33,165 bases of DNA from Thermomucor indicae-seudaticae (lineage: Eukaryota; Mucoromycota; Mucoromycetes; Mucorales; Lichtheimiaceae), in assembly GCA_000787465.1 (NCBI GenBank), contig JSYX01000073.1, forward strand, positions 1-33,165, written 5' to 3'. A program made the position numbers and the translations under genes. Of this stretch, positions 10,601 through 22,827 are shown in pieces; position 1 is the first letter of the stretch; each line of letters begins with the position of its first letter. Under the pieces are notes generated by a model that had not been told where the DNA came from, did not search any database, and was given only the letters and a program-made list of their open reading frames with translations.

Positions 10601-10941
10601 TGGACGCGTTCTTTCTCCAGGCGTTCACTTTCCAAAGCTTGAGCATACGTAAGATTACCACGACCGGTTGTTTCGCACTGCCAAATGGGTTGCTTGTACA
10701 ATTGAGTACGCTGCAAATACGTTCTATAGAAAAAAGAAATGTGATGGTCAAGGTGCATTGATTGGGAAAATAAACAGAACGCGCATAATGATTTAGCCAG
10801 GAAAAAAGGATACGTATAGTCCGTAAAGATTTCAGCTGTTATGGGTGAGTACCAGACTTGACGATCACGGGATTCTTTACGATGAGGATCATAGGGTGGT
10901 GGAGAAAGTAGCGGGAAACGCTTTCGCTTCAAGAGAGGCAT
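7647..10941 (-). CDS. Itc1/Acf1-type subunit of an ISWI chromatin remodeller (WAC, DDT, WHIM domains)
   Basis: Eleven exons, in order 10941-10814, 10723-10548, 10476-10239, 10169-10073, 10016-9189, 9129-8957, 8903-8823, 8759-8655, 8597-7997, 7935-7822 and 7760-7647, join without a stop to 884 residues. The N terminus MPLLKRKRFPL with the VWYSPITAEIF block is the WAC DNA-binding domain. A DDT domain lies at about 327-365 (AIFGSFLMVWSFLSIF...LGLFPFSLDDFEHAL). A charged coiled coil precedes LGRDRFYNRYYYF at about 701, the WHIM/WSD motif that contacts linker DNA and ISWI. The protein should be the nuclear regulatory partner of an ISWI ATPase (yeast Isw2-Itc1 type), spacing nucleosomes. No PHD or bromodomain is present, as in yeast Itc1. 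It converges on seipin with 150 bp between stops. Confidence 0.9.
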
Positions 10942-11001
10942 GGTGCGGGATGAGAAAGGAGTGAGTAAAAGAGAGGGGTTGGACAGAGAAAGGCCCAACA
11001 C

Positions 11002-11844
11002 TGGCGCTTTATATCTCGTTTAAATACATGACTGCTTTTCCTTCCCTCTCCCCTCCCTCTACATTTGGGTAGATCGGTGCCTTAACACGTCTACTAGTGC
11101 AGCGGTTATCAACGATGCAAAGACAGGCTTTGGCACTTGCTTTATGATACGCTGTCAGATGACAAAAAACAAAAAGCCAACAGAAATACCAGACCAAATG
11201 AGCACCGCTGTTTATTGCTACGATCAGCAGGTATCCTCAAGAAACGTGAACTAACTAATGGACTCGCCGAGCGCTACGTTTGATGCACGCCGAAGGAGCG
11301 CGGTTTGGTCGAGTTGACGACGCAACTTTACTGTAACATGTGTCGGCAACCTGCTGCAGAATATCGACACCTTTACAGCACATAGACCAATCAATAGTTC
11401 AATACAAAATGGAAATGGCCAGAGTACGGATATGGCAAGACTTTCGACTGCGACGGCAACGATAATGTCACATCTGCAAGGCTTGAGCACGGTGACTCAC
11501 TGTATAGACCGTCATATTATCATAAGTTCGGATAAAAGGATTTGATTAGAGTTATTACGAGGATCCACAAAGAAATGATCCAGAGAATGCATCGACTTCC
11601 TTTGCTATCAAGGAGTGAGGCGCCTTCAAGTGATAAAGAAAAACGTAACCGCCAGTAGGGAAAACGTTTTCGCTGCCATGGCAGAAGCCGTCCACGGACT
11701 ATTATTCTTCAATTATTGGGTCAAACGGCATCACCTTTCCAACTTGTCAACAATCATTGACAGAAATCTTGTGTGATCTGGTACATTGCCATCCGATGGC
11801 AAGGTTGCCAGGAAAACAAAACTTGCCCAATAGAAATCAAAGTC
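11002..11844. other. Divergent intergenic region, no gene recognised
   Basis: This is the upstream space between the ITC1-like gene (minus) and the CYSTM gene (plus). The short open frames here have no recognisable domain and no consistent splice structure. No tRNA boxes were seen. Confidence 0.6.
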
Positions 11845-11866
11845 CCCCTTTTGCACGGATCACGTG
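11845..11866 (+). promoter_or_regulatory. STRE-like CCCCT and CACGTG box upstream of the CYSTM gene
   Basis: CCCCT (11845-11849), the core of the yeast stress-response element, and a palindromic CACGTG E-box (11861-11866) lie 68-89 bp before the CYSTM ATG. Stress-related factors bind such sites in yeasts. That they act here is inference, but CYSTM genes are often stress-induced, which fits. Confidence 0.4.
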
Positions 11867-11933
11867 GGCCCGAAAGGTCACGATATTTCGTGGTCAAGCT
11901 TGACGCTATTTTTGTACCTCTTCTTTTCCGGAC

Positions 11934-12258
11934 ATGGACTACAAAGACCAGCAACAACCATACTCGTATCCTCCACCTCCAAGTTATCAACCTCAGCAGT
12001 CCTATTATGCGCCGCCGCCGCCGCAACAGCCAGCCTATCAGCAGCCTTATTACTATCAACCACAACCTGCTCCGCAGACTGTCTATGTTCAGCAACCGCA
12101 GCAATATAGCAGCGCAAGTGATGGATTATGTTTAGGATGGTAATAAATAGAACCCGGAAAGTGGGGATGGGAACGGTATATTTCTCACACGGACAAACGA
12201 CTCTATACGCAGTCTGGCCGCCTGTTGCTTATGCTGTACCTTGGATGCCCTGTTCTAA
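11934..12258 (+). CDS. Small CYSTM-type cysteine-rich tail-anchored protein
   Basis: Exons 11934-12139 and 12213-12258 give 83 residues. Residues 1-60 are almost entirely Pro, Tyr and Gln. The C terminus, starting at Cys66 and Cys69 and running through LAACCLCCTLDALF, is the CYSTM motif, a short hydrophobic helix packed with cysteines that anchors small proteins in the plasma membrane (compare the yeast YBR016W/YDR034W-B class). The intron splits the Cys69 codon; reading through it gives a stop and loses the membrane helix. Spacing to both neighbours is large. Members are linked to stress tolerance and metal handling; the role here is inferred only from the motif. Confidence 0.85.
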
Positions 12259-13280
12259 AGACCACGCCTGTTCTCCGTGTACCTCGTTCCTATTCCATAT
12301 AAACACCATTCCTTTTCTTTACGTCTGTGTCTCTACTGATCGTGAATGAAGAGATCTGGTTGAATGATCTTGGCAACATTTCGTGTTCTGCGTAGTTGGG
12401 GAGTTGGTATGCCATAATGTCCGGGAAATTACCTCGGATTATTTTTTACTGCTTGGTCCCTATCCTAATGCTCCACGATGTATGGTTGGCCTGTGCGTTG
12501 TGAAGAAAATTAGTAAGTTTGATCAGAGGTGTGGGAAACAGGTGATGTCGATCTATTGATCCATGTTCATTTTTGTATTAAATATGGTACGTGTTACCAT
12601 AAATTGTTGGCAGAATAAAGTCATAAGGGATAACTTTGTCAGAGAAGTTCCAAGGTCTTCATGCAATGTATCATATCCCGCATAACCTCTCCACGTCGAT
12701 GTATCCTTTGCAGAAAGCTATATATTGAACCGCGCTCCTTTTTGCTTTAAAAATCACGGAGGATTTCCCTTAGGAAAGAAAAAGGAGGGTCATCAATACA
12801 CACTACTCTGGCAAGTTTACATATCCTGTTGTCTTCAAGGGACACATTAATTCTAGACCCGATCAACGCGAGGGAACATCTGATTACTGTTGATTTTGGA
12901 TATAATGGGCCATGACAGGATCATGCTGGATTCTTGCTTGCTTGCTTGCCGTCTGCGCTTATCCAAAAGAGGCTTTTGTTTGTTATAACGATCCCTTATG
13001 CCTTGATTATCACTGGACATTTGACTGTCTGCTCAGGTATCTCTTCGTAAAGTGTAATACCTAATATAAACACAATCAATGTTCCAAACATTCTTTCTCC
13101 GTATCAGCATTTCGTGAAATCTCTTGTTATCGGGGATCATGGATGATACCGATTTTGAAACGGACGGGAGTGTTTCAGCCGCGCGGTGAATATCAATTGA
13201 CGAATATATAAGAACGATTCCAGCGTTCTGTTCCACTCTTTGCTTCTCTTTCTGGCTTCTTCCTTTGCTCGGCCCACCTT
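12259..13280. other. Intergenic stretch, no gene recognised
   Basis: No open frame here shows domain-like sequence or plausible splicing. A short CTTG run occurs near 12931-12949. A TATATAAG at 13205-13212, followed by a pyrimidine-rich stretch and an ATG at 13282, looks like a promoter facing the unknown module to the right. The frame after that ATG is open for about 40 codons with no recognisable similarity. Confidence 0.4.
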
Positions 13281-13526
13281 CATGTGTTCTTGTGGGCTAT
13301 ATGCGTGGTACGGACATTACCTTCCTTCTTCCCTAACCTGGTTGATAACACAACAGGGCGAATTACGTGATGCAAACAGGCCTCATACGACGGTCTGAGC
13401 ACTGGCTGTTGCTGGTTGCATATGCACGCACGCAGCCAGAAAAGAAGGGGTCGCAGGATATGTATGATGCGAACTACGGTATTCGACAATACGACAAGCT
13501 GTCTTGTGTTTCAAAAATTTATTGAC

Positions 13527-16110
13527 TCGTATTACGTAGCTCTTCTAAGGAAGCGTGGAGCCGACCGATTGCCGGCGGCTTCTGCGCCTTACGTCAAGAA
13601 GAGACCACTGGCCTCAGCGATCCCGGCAATAACATGCTCCGGCAGGAGCAGGCTCCCGGGGTGCTTCCTGTGGACGTCTTTTACGTTTCTGCAAGGCAAG
13701 ACCATACCAATAAGCAAGTACGTTTGCACCGTTGGGCTGTCAAAGCCAGAGAATTTTACGCGGCGAGGTGGCCGACCTCAAGAAAAACTGAAGCAACTTG
13801 TGGACCGTGGCCGGCATCGCTCCTCGTCTTGGGCATGTACTGGTATGCTTTTACAATGATAGAGGAACGAATACTGCAAACATCACTGAAACGAAAGGCA
13901 CATATTGCAGGTTAGATACCCTTTTGCGCGGGGGGGGCCCAGCTTGCGTAATCCCAGAAGCCTGGGGAGGGAGGTAGGTAGATCATGTCTTTCAGTACCA
14001 TGTATCAAGTAGCTCTAATTGTTTCTGGCTGTCATATCCTGACATCTTCTCATTACCAGTTTCGGTTCCTTCCTCCTCACGTTTTGTCATCGTCTTTCCT
14101 GTTTTGATATCTTACTGGCAGAACAGAGATGAACCGTCCTCCATCCAGCCGACATGGTGTGCTCTTGTCCACCGCGGTGAATTCGGACGGTACACCCTCA
14201 CTTGCGCGTTCGTCTCGGGTCATCCCGTGCCCTCGCGTTTGCGCAGCGAGCCTACGACGTTGGCAATGTTTTGCGACCGGTCCCCTAACCGGTAAGTAGC
14301 ATACTTTTGCAATGATGAGAAAAAAGAATATTTATCTGATAATAATTGGGACATGTGTTGCTGCTTAAAGTATACATCTGGCTATGCACGACGTAGAGGA
14401 GGAATCGGAAACGGTGAGCAGATTATTAATAGCATAAAGGGCCATGTAGTAATTAGCCGTAATTGTTTGTTAACAGCTTCCTCCTCCCAGCAGGAACATC
14501 GTCCGCTTTGCCCGCGGTGGTGTGCACTTCTGTCCATTCTGGCGTTTCGCCTTCCTCGATTCGGATGTCCGCAGTCTGGTTGCGGGGTCCTATCTCGCGT
14601 TTAGTGGAAAAAAGGTAAGCAAATCATATAATTCCGTGATAGAAAGAGCATGCATTAAGTAGCCGTAACTGTTTCGTTGGCGAATCAAACAGCTCTCTTC
14701 CTTCTGCCTTTCGCTATCCACCCCCGAAGAATAAGAAGCTGTAATTTGTTTGCGAACCAGACAGCTTCGGTGTCCCCTTGACAAGGATCGCCTTCCTCGT
14801 TTGCGCCCTGGCCCAATCCGCCTCGCCAACTGAATCGCGTCAGTCTGCAAGAAACAGTTGGAAACACTTTCGCAAAGCGCAGCGGGAAAATTTGGGCCCC
14901 AATTTATCGCCCCTCTGCCGGTCCTTTCTTCATGCGAGTTGCTCCACTGGTCGTTGTCCTTTTGGAGCGGCGACGTATGTGCTTGCTTCTCCCGGATATT
15001 CGGATGTCCGCGGTCTGGTTATGGCCTAGCTCTGCCTGTCCCGGCGCTACGGCTGCGCGCTGTCGCCGTTGGTCCAATTTCTCGCGCGCTTTGATTAGGA
15101 GTAAGCTATATGCTTTTACAACGACGAAGCAAAGAAAATGTATCTGATAATGATTGGGACATAAAATAGAAGGGTCGTGTTGGTGTCAGGCACGAGCAGG
15201 TGAAGGTGTACGGCTTCCACGCCGGTATTGCTCCCAATTGGCACTTTTGAACATCGCTTGTCGGGAGTTGCTGTTTGAAGCAGATCTCCTTCTTCCTTTT
15301 CGCACCCGACTAAAGGATGAACACGAGGAGGTATGTAGATCATTTATTTCAGTAGCGCGAGATCATTTTCGTAATTGTTTCTTGTAGCTTCCTTCTTCCG
15401 TTCGCTCCGCCACCATGGACGCCGTTCCTTTTCCCAATCACTCCCCAGGACGAGGCCAGGACCAACGTCTCGCGCTCGGCGCTTCGCCAGCGTCGTGGGC
15501 TTTGCCTACCGATGCTTTCGAGTCCTCGGTGTCTCCTCGTCTCCCGTTGTTTCAGCCGCGAGGTTGCGGAACGCCCGTTACCCATACGCGCTCCCATGTC
15601 CCCTCCTCCATTCTCGACGGGAAGAATGCCGTGCCCAAGGAATACAAGAGGAACGGTGCGCGGTACTCAAGACTCGAAGGCCTTTCTCCATTGGTGGCTT
15701 CTGCTCTCGACATTTGCGACTATGCAGGGCAGTCTTATTACTACCTTGGTGTGCATCAACCGTTGTTCATCCTTTTTTCAAAAAAGGAGTTTATTTCCTC
15801 CCGGCACCGTGTAAGTTTAGCGTATAAATCATGTTTACGAGCAAACACTAACAGACTTATAGACCGTGCAAGGCCCACTTCCATTTCGGCTGTCCAGGCC
15901 CCCCTGCCCGCTGCTCGGCAGCTTGGTTCTCTTGGGCTGCTGTATTGTGCCGTGCTGGATGCGCTTTTTCTGCTGGCAGAAATGAAGAGCTCCCTTCCCC
16001 GCGGAGTGGCATGGCGTGCTGCTGCTTGACTTCGCGGCGTCTCATGCGCCTTGCTCATAGAAGCAGCGTAAGGATGAGGAAACCCGATTTTCATAGGGTG
16101 GGGAGTCTCG
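13527..16110 (+). other. Repeated exon-intron modules of an unrecognised gene or gene family
   Basis: The region is GC-richer than its neighbours and has open segments separated by intron-like blocks with canonical ends. The best chain is 14122-14291, 14371-14413 and 14477-14614: 117 codons open in one frame across two introns, ending in a peptide with RFARGGVHFCPFWRF and SDVRSLV. Intron-like block 14292-14370 resembles 15101-15169, and both resemble the start of 13837-13910. Blocks starting at 13974, 14414, 14615 and 15331 share a gta-atcat...taattgttt pattern. The exon after 15387 contains a diverged RFASVVGFAYRCF version of the same peptide, and 14940-15030 another one with YSDVRGLV. I recognise no domain. 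It could be a tandemly duplicated lineage-specific gene, partly decayed. Exact gene limits are unknown. Confidence 0.4.
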
Positions 16111-16359
16111 CTTATCCTTAGACTTTATTTTTGAATTGTCGCTCCTACAAGTAATGTATGGATTCGATGATAATAAAAATGTTTTCCTTTTGCATACAGA
16201 GTCCTGTATTGGCCCCAAAAAGGTGGAGGGCTTCCTGTGTTTTGAACATGGATTATAGCAGCTGCTTACAAATGCAAGCGCACAGACACTCAGCCGGACC
16301 TTCCTTTTTCTTCTTCTGCAACCGGAGTCCGGTGGGTCCCAAACAAAAAATATATACAA

Positions 16360-17033
16360 ATGGCAGCAGAAGCAGAAACAAATGCGAGCCATGAAGGCAC
16401 GACATCGGTCATGGTAGATCCAGTGACCGGGAAACCTGTGCCCATGAAGGACGGCAAGCCGTGCCGCGTCTGCACCGATTTCAAGACCTGGTCGCGATTG
16501 GAGAAGCAGAAAGCAAAGCAAGAAGAGCGACATGCCAAGCAACAAGAGCAGACAAAAGCCGAAGAAAAGCACGCAGACGATTCAGCGAAATTAGCGCAAG
16601 AGATAATAGACGAGGAATGGCGACGGAAAAACTGCCCCGCGGACGTCGAGACACTCGGCAACGCGACCTGGACACTTTTACACACCATGGCAGCGTATTA
16701 CCCGGACCGACCGGCGCCTTCCCAAATGGAATCCATGAGAGCGTTTATCCATTCGTTTGCCGAGCATTATCCATGCTGGTATTGCAAGGTAATCAGAATG
16801 CTGTATTATCACAGTCTAGGAAGATGATATTGAACCAAAGCGAGGTGATATAGGAGGACTTTAAGAAGGCGATTAAAAAATCGCCTGTTCAAGTGGGCAG
16901 CCGTAAAAAGTTGAGTGAATGGCTTTGTGAGAGGCATAATGAAGTCAATGAGAAGCTGGGCAAAGAAAAGTTTGACTGCTCCAAGGTTTTTGAGCGATGG
17001 TTGAATGGACCTCCCAATGGTCGATGCAATTAG
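16360..17033 (+). CDS. ERV1: Mitochondrial FAD-linked sulfhydryl oxidase Erv1/ALR
   Basis: Exons 16360-16788 and 16854-17033 give 202 residues. KPCRVC (Cys35, Cys38) is the N-terminal shuttle disulfide followed by the conserved TDFKTW. Then comes a long charged Lys/Gln/Glu segment, then the catalytic core: WTLLHTMAAYYPD (FAD-binding helix), the redox-active CWYC (139-142), the HNEVNEKLGK helix, and the structural CX16C pair Cys168-Cys185. The intron lies directly after the CWYC-Lys codon. Erv1 reoxidises Mia40 in the intermembrane space and passes electrons to cytochrome c, driving oxidative import of small Cys proteins. The length and N-terminal CxxC fit the mitochondrial Erv1 rather than the secretory Erv2. 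Convergent with TRM112, 59 bp between stops. Confidence 0.95.
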
Positions 17034-17092
17034 ATTACATTATTAATATAGAACAAAGAATGCAATAAAAGTGTTGGCGGGTACAATGCTTC

Positions 17093-17584
17093 TTAGATTT
17101 CGTGTTCGGCCAGTAACATGTTTGGAATACCATCTTTGATCTTGTACTCGTGGTTGCAGTTGGGACAAACCATTTTGCCTTGTTGTACATGAGTCTACAA
17201 TCATCCTGTCCGTCAGCTTTATATCATAGAGCCATAGGCAATGGTATTCTGACCTCCAAAAGAACAGAGTGCAGTGCTTTCAAGAACTCTTCATTCTCGG
17301 CTGCATTGTCTGGTACTTGAGCAGGGAGTGTGGTAATACCGAGCTACAACGCGTTTAGCCACCCACTTTATTTTTCACGTACACAAAAGTATAAAGAGAC
17401 GTACTTGTATGGCTGTGTTAACAAGAGCTTCCCATTCGATCTTTGGCAAAAAGTTGACAAGGAAATCTTTATTGTAATCGGCTTCAATTATTTCCACCTG
17501 CACTTGTTCAAATCGTAAGGGGAAATTGTTGCTGTTGCAGTTTTTGACGTGGCACTGCAACATGTTGTGTGTAATGAGCCGCAT
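17093..17584 (-). CDS. TRM112: Trm112, zinc-ribbon activator of methyltransferases
   Basis: Exons 17584-17405, 17343-17254 and 17194-17093 give 123 residues. MRLITHNMLQCHVKNC at the start and MVCPNCNHEYKIKDGIPNML at the end are near-diagnostic, and Cys11, Cys16, Cys100 and Cys103 form the zinc site. The central FLPKIEWEALVNTA segment is also conserved. Trm112 is the obligate small partner that stabilises Trm9 and Trm11 (tRNA), Bud23 (18S rRNA) and Mtq2 (eRF1) methyltransferases in cytosol and nucleus. The upstream in-frame codons do not resemble the family, so the ATG at 17584 is the start. Confidence 0.96.
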
Positions 17585-17835
17585 GGTATATGTATATGGA
17601 ATGAAAGGGGATACGGATCGAACGCACAAGTTTACAGAAAAGCCACCATGCGGCGGAGCTTCAGGGACAAAGAGATCAATGCGCTGTTCTTGTTGCCAAC
17701 TATGATATCAGATTAACTTGTAAAAGAATCCTACAGCTATACGATCCATGCATTATACTCTTTTTTTCTTGTTCTTTTTGTTTCTTTCTTGGATGAACAT
17801 TAATTACAAAAGGTACAAACAATACTAGTACATTT

Positions 17836-20621
<2,786 letters not shown>

Positions 20622-21050
20622 ACCGTCAATGTTCAGGTGAGGGGTGGGCTAGTCCGCGTGTGTTCAGAATGACTGAGTGTCCAGTAGCGTCAATTGAGCG
20701 AACAGAGTCGGCGAGTAGCTAGCAAAATGTTCCGGGTTTCGCCAAACTATAGAAACGTTTATTGTTGCACCTTCTTACAACCTGGACGGGGTGCAAAAGA
20801 GAAAACGACCCTCAGCAGTTATCCCAGGAGGCCTATCCGTGAACGGTTCAAGGTCCTTCCCAGGTGCGGGATTTCAAAAGAAAAAGACCTGAAACACGGC
20901 AGAACTTTCGAACGTGATTGACAAGAGGATAACAGAGTCGAGGAACACTCTTTGAGTAAGTAAGTATTAACTCAAAATAGGCATTTCGGTATAAGCATGA
21001 CTCTGAATCCATACAGAGTCACTTCTATAACGCTTTTATTCTTGTTACTA
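20622..21050. other. Intergenic space between OTU1 stop and GEM1 start
   Basis: Both flanking genes are on the minus strand, so this stretch holds the OTU1 3' end and the GEM1 promoter. No gene is seen. The only structured element is the 8-bp inverted repeat at 20998-21021. Confidence 0.6.
20998..21021. repeat. Inverted repeat TGACTCTG/CAGAGTCA
   Basis: Perfect 8-bp arms surround an 8-nt loop, 30 bp beyond the OTU1 stop and about 377 bp upstream of the GEM1 ATG. Each arm contains TGACTC, the core bound by Gcn4/AP-1 type bZIP factors, so it may be a paired binding site or an RNA hairpin at the OTU1 3' end. Confidence 0.5.
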
Positions 21051-22759
21051 TTAGTATTCCACAAAGTGCGTATGACCAGTTGCCTACAGCGTTGTCAGAA
21101 TCATCACTACTGACAAAGAGGTAGCAATATCTTACCGCGGCATGGTTACGCGCATCTAAAAGGACAAGGAGTTAATGCTGTATTTGAGGCGGTAATCCTT
21201 TCCGTTGTAGCGAACCTTTTTCACCGACAAGTCCCGCCTGGCATTGATTGCATTTCAATGTGAAGTTTGCCACGTCTGTGTATTTCCGTTTCTATTACAT
21301 ACACGTGAGCGGTCTCCCGCATAATCAGAGTCTAAAATACACAGACATACCTGCCGCAACAGAGATGCCAATTTCTTGGCGGCTTCCAACACGTCGTCCT
21401 CTGCCGCAGAAAATCTTGTCTGGTCAAAGTCAGTAGGGCAATCGATAGTCGGTGCCAACGCTAACGCGTCATAGTCTGCTTGCTTTGTTAATATACGCTT
21501 TTATGTCTATGAGCGTGCTCGTACTTACGAATGCCGCTGTACACAATAAGAACTCTTTCGGAATAAGCGCCTTCACCTAATGGATGCAAGTGAGCCCTCT
21601 TCTTCTCTCCAGGACAAGCTGTAACATAAAACTTACCAAACTTGTCGATGCGTCCTGTTTGCACATCTATGCTATCGATCTCTGGTTGTATACACCGGAT
21701 CAGTCGAAGATATTGCAAATTTCTTTTCCTTCCGGTACTTGCCTACCGCAAAGTATTTTGAAAGTATCGATAGTTCTGCAGCTGCGTGAGTCTGGATATG
21801 CAAAAAAGAGTGCTGGTTTTACTATTGCTTACCGATAGCACCACCCCACGACGAATCTTTCTGTATCCATTGCATGTATTTTTCTAAACACGGGCTCATT
21901 TAGTACGTTACAGTACCCAAAAGAGGTATGTACAGACCTCGATCCTTCCCAAGCGTGGCATCCGAATAGGTTATTGGATCATCCTCGATACCCTGAGCAA
22001 CCACTGTACAACGTAAACTGGATATGATCAGACACAGAGATGACAATGAGCCTTACCTGCACGCAAGCTTTGAGCAGTATCAATGTCCCTGTTCAGGACA
22101 TAGCTGAAAAAGAAACATTGCTTAATTGTCTTTATCCCATTTTCAGCAAGAATCTATATGGCATTTTACCCTGTGCGACAAATATTCAGTTACGGTGCAT
22201 CTGGGGAAGGCAACATGAGCAGCTTACCAATAGACCGGAAGAGACAGGAGTTATCGTCCGCCATTTGCTATAGAATATGAGTTTGCATTTGGTTTCTCTC
22301 TTCCTCACAAGAGAAGAGGCGCCGATTTTACCCTTAATACGAGGTATCCTCCAGTAGTCTCGACAGCTTCTATATCCCCTGGATATGCATTGCTTTGGCT
22401 GGTTGGAGCCGGTTCCATCTTTTGGCTAATGGGAGAAGGAGCAGTAGCAGCAGCAGCGGTAGCAGTAAGAGCCGAATCAATAAGCGTCACGTTCACTGTG
22501 TCGCCATGACGAATGCCAGCCGCTTGGAGGCTCTTGGAATCGTCCGTGAAGGGTTTTGGCGGATAACCTCCGGAAACTTTAGAGTACAATGTCAACCTCC
22601 GATGGGTGCGTCGCGCGCGTGCCATGACTCACCTTGGACGTTTTGAACCGGCGAATCCAGTGCTTGCGCGATGGCCTGCCGTAGCGTAAACACCATTTGG
22701 TCTGGATTGAGCGCATCCAGTGTGATGGTGCCATTCGGATGACGAACACGTAGCCTCAT
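21051..22759 (-). CDS. OTU1: OTU-family deubiquitinase Otu1/YOD1
   Basis: Exons: 22759-22633, 22576-22332, 22267-22228, a proposed 1-nt exon at 22170, 22103-22057, 22003-21938, 21883-21833, 21775-21747, 21679-21637, 21576-21529, 21475-21351, 21291-21216, 21155-21136, 21083-21051. Total 316 residues. Order: N-terminal UBX-like domain that binds Cdc48/p97 (MRLRVRHPNG...GYPPKPF...GIRHGDTV), a Thr/Ala/Pro linker, GGYLVLR, the catalytic loop DDNSC (Cys132), WGGAIELSILS, VQTGRID, IVYSGIHYD (catalytic His233), and a C-terminal C2H2 zinc finger (CNQC...HAAATGH). The enzyme trims ubiquitin chains during ER-associated degradation. Only with the 1-nt exon does the frame connect and restore the Gly after the catalytic helix. 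Adjacent acceptors CAG and CTGCAG offer two starts for the eighth exon. Confidence 0.92.
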
Positions 22760-22827
22760 TACGTAAACGGACGAAAGAAAGTTGTGTATGGAAGTAAAAA
22801 AATTGGATGCAGCGAGTTTTTATTAAG

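Noticed and set aside
13416..13859. Open frame of 147 codons at the left of the unknown module
   Set aside because: Its composition looks random; the frame one base over, open from about 13527, reads more protein-like and ends at a plausible donor.
20694..20921. Open frame upstream of GEM1
   Set aside because: It lacks a good start, has no domain and sits in the promoter region.
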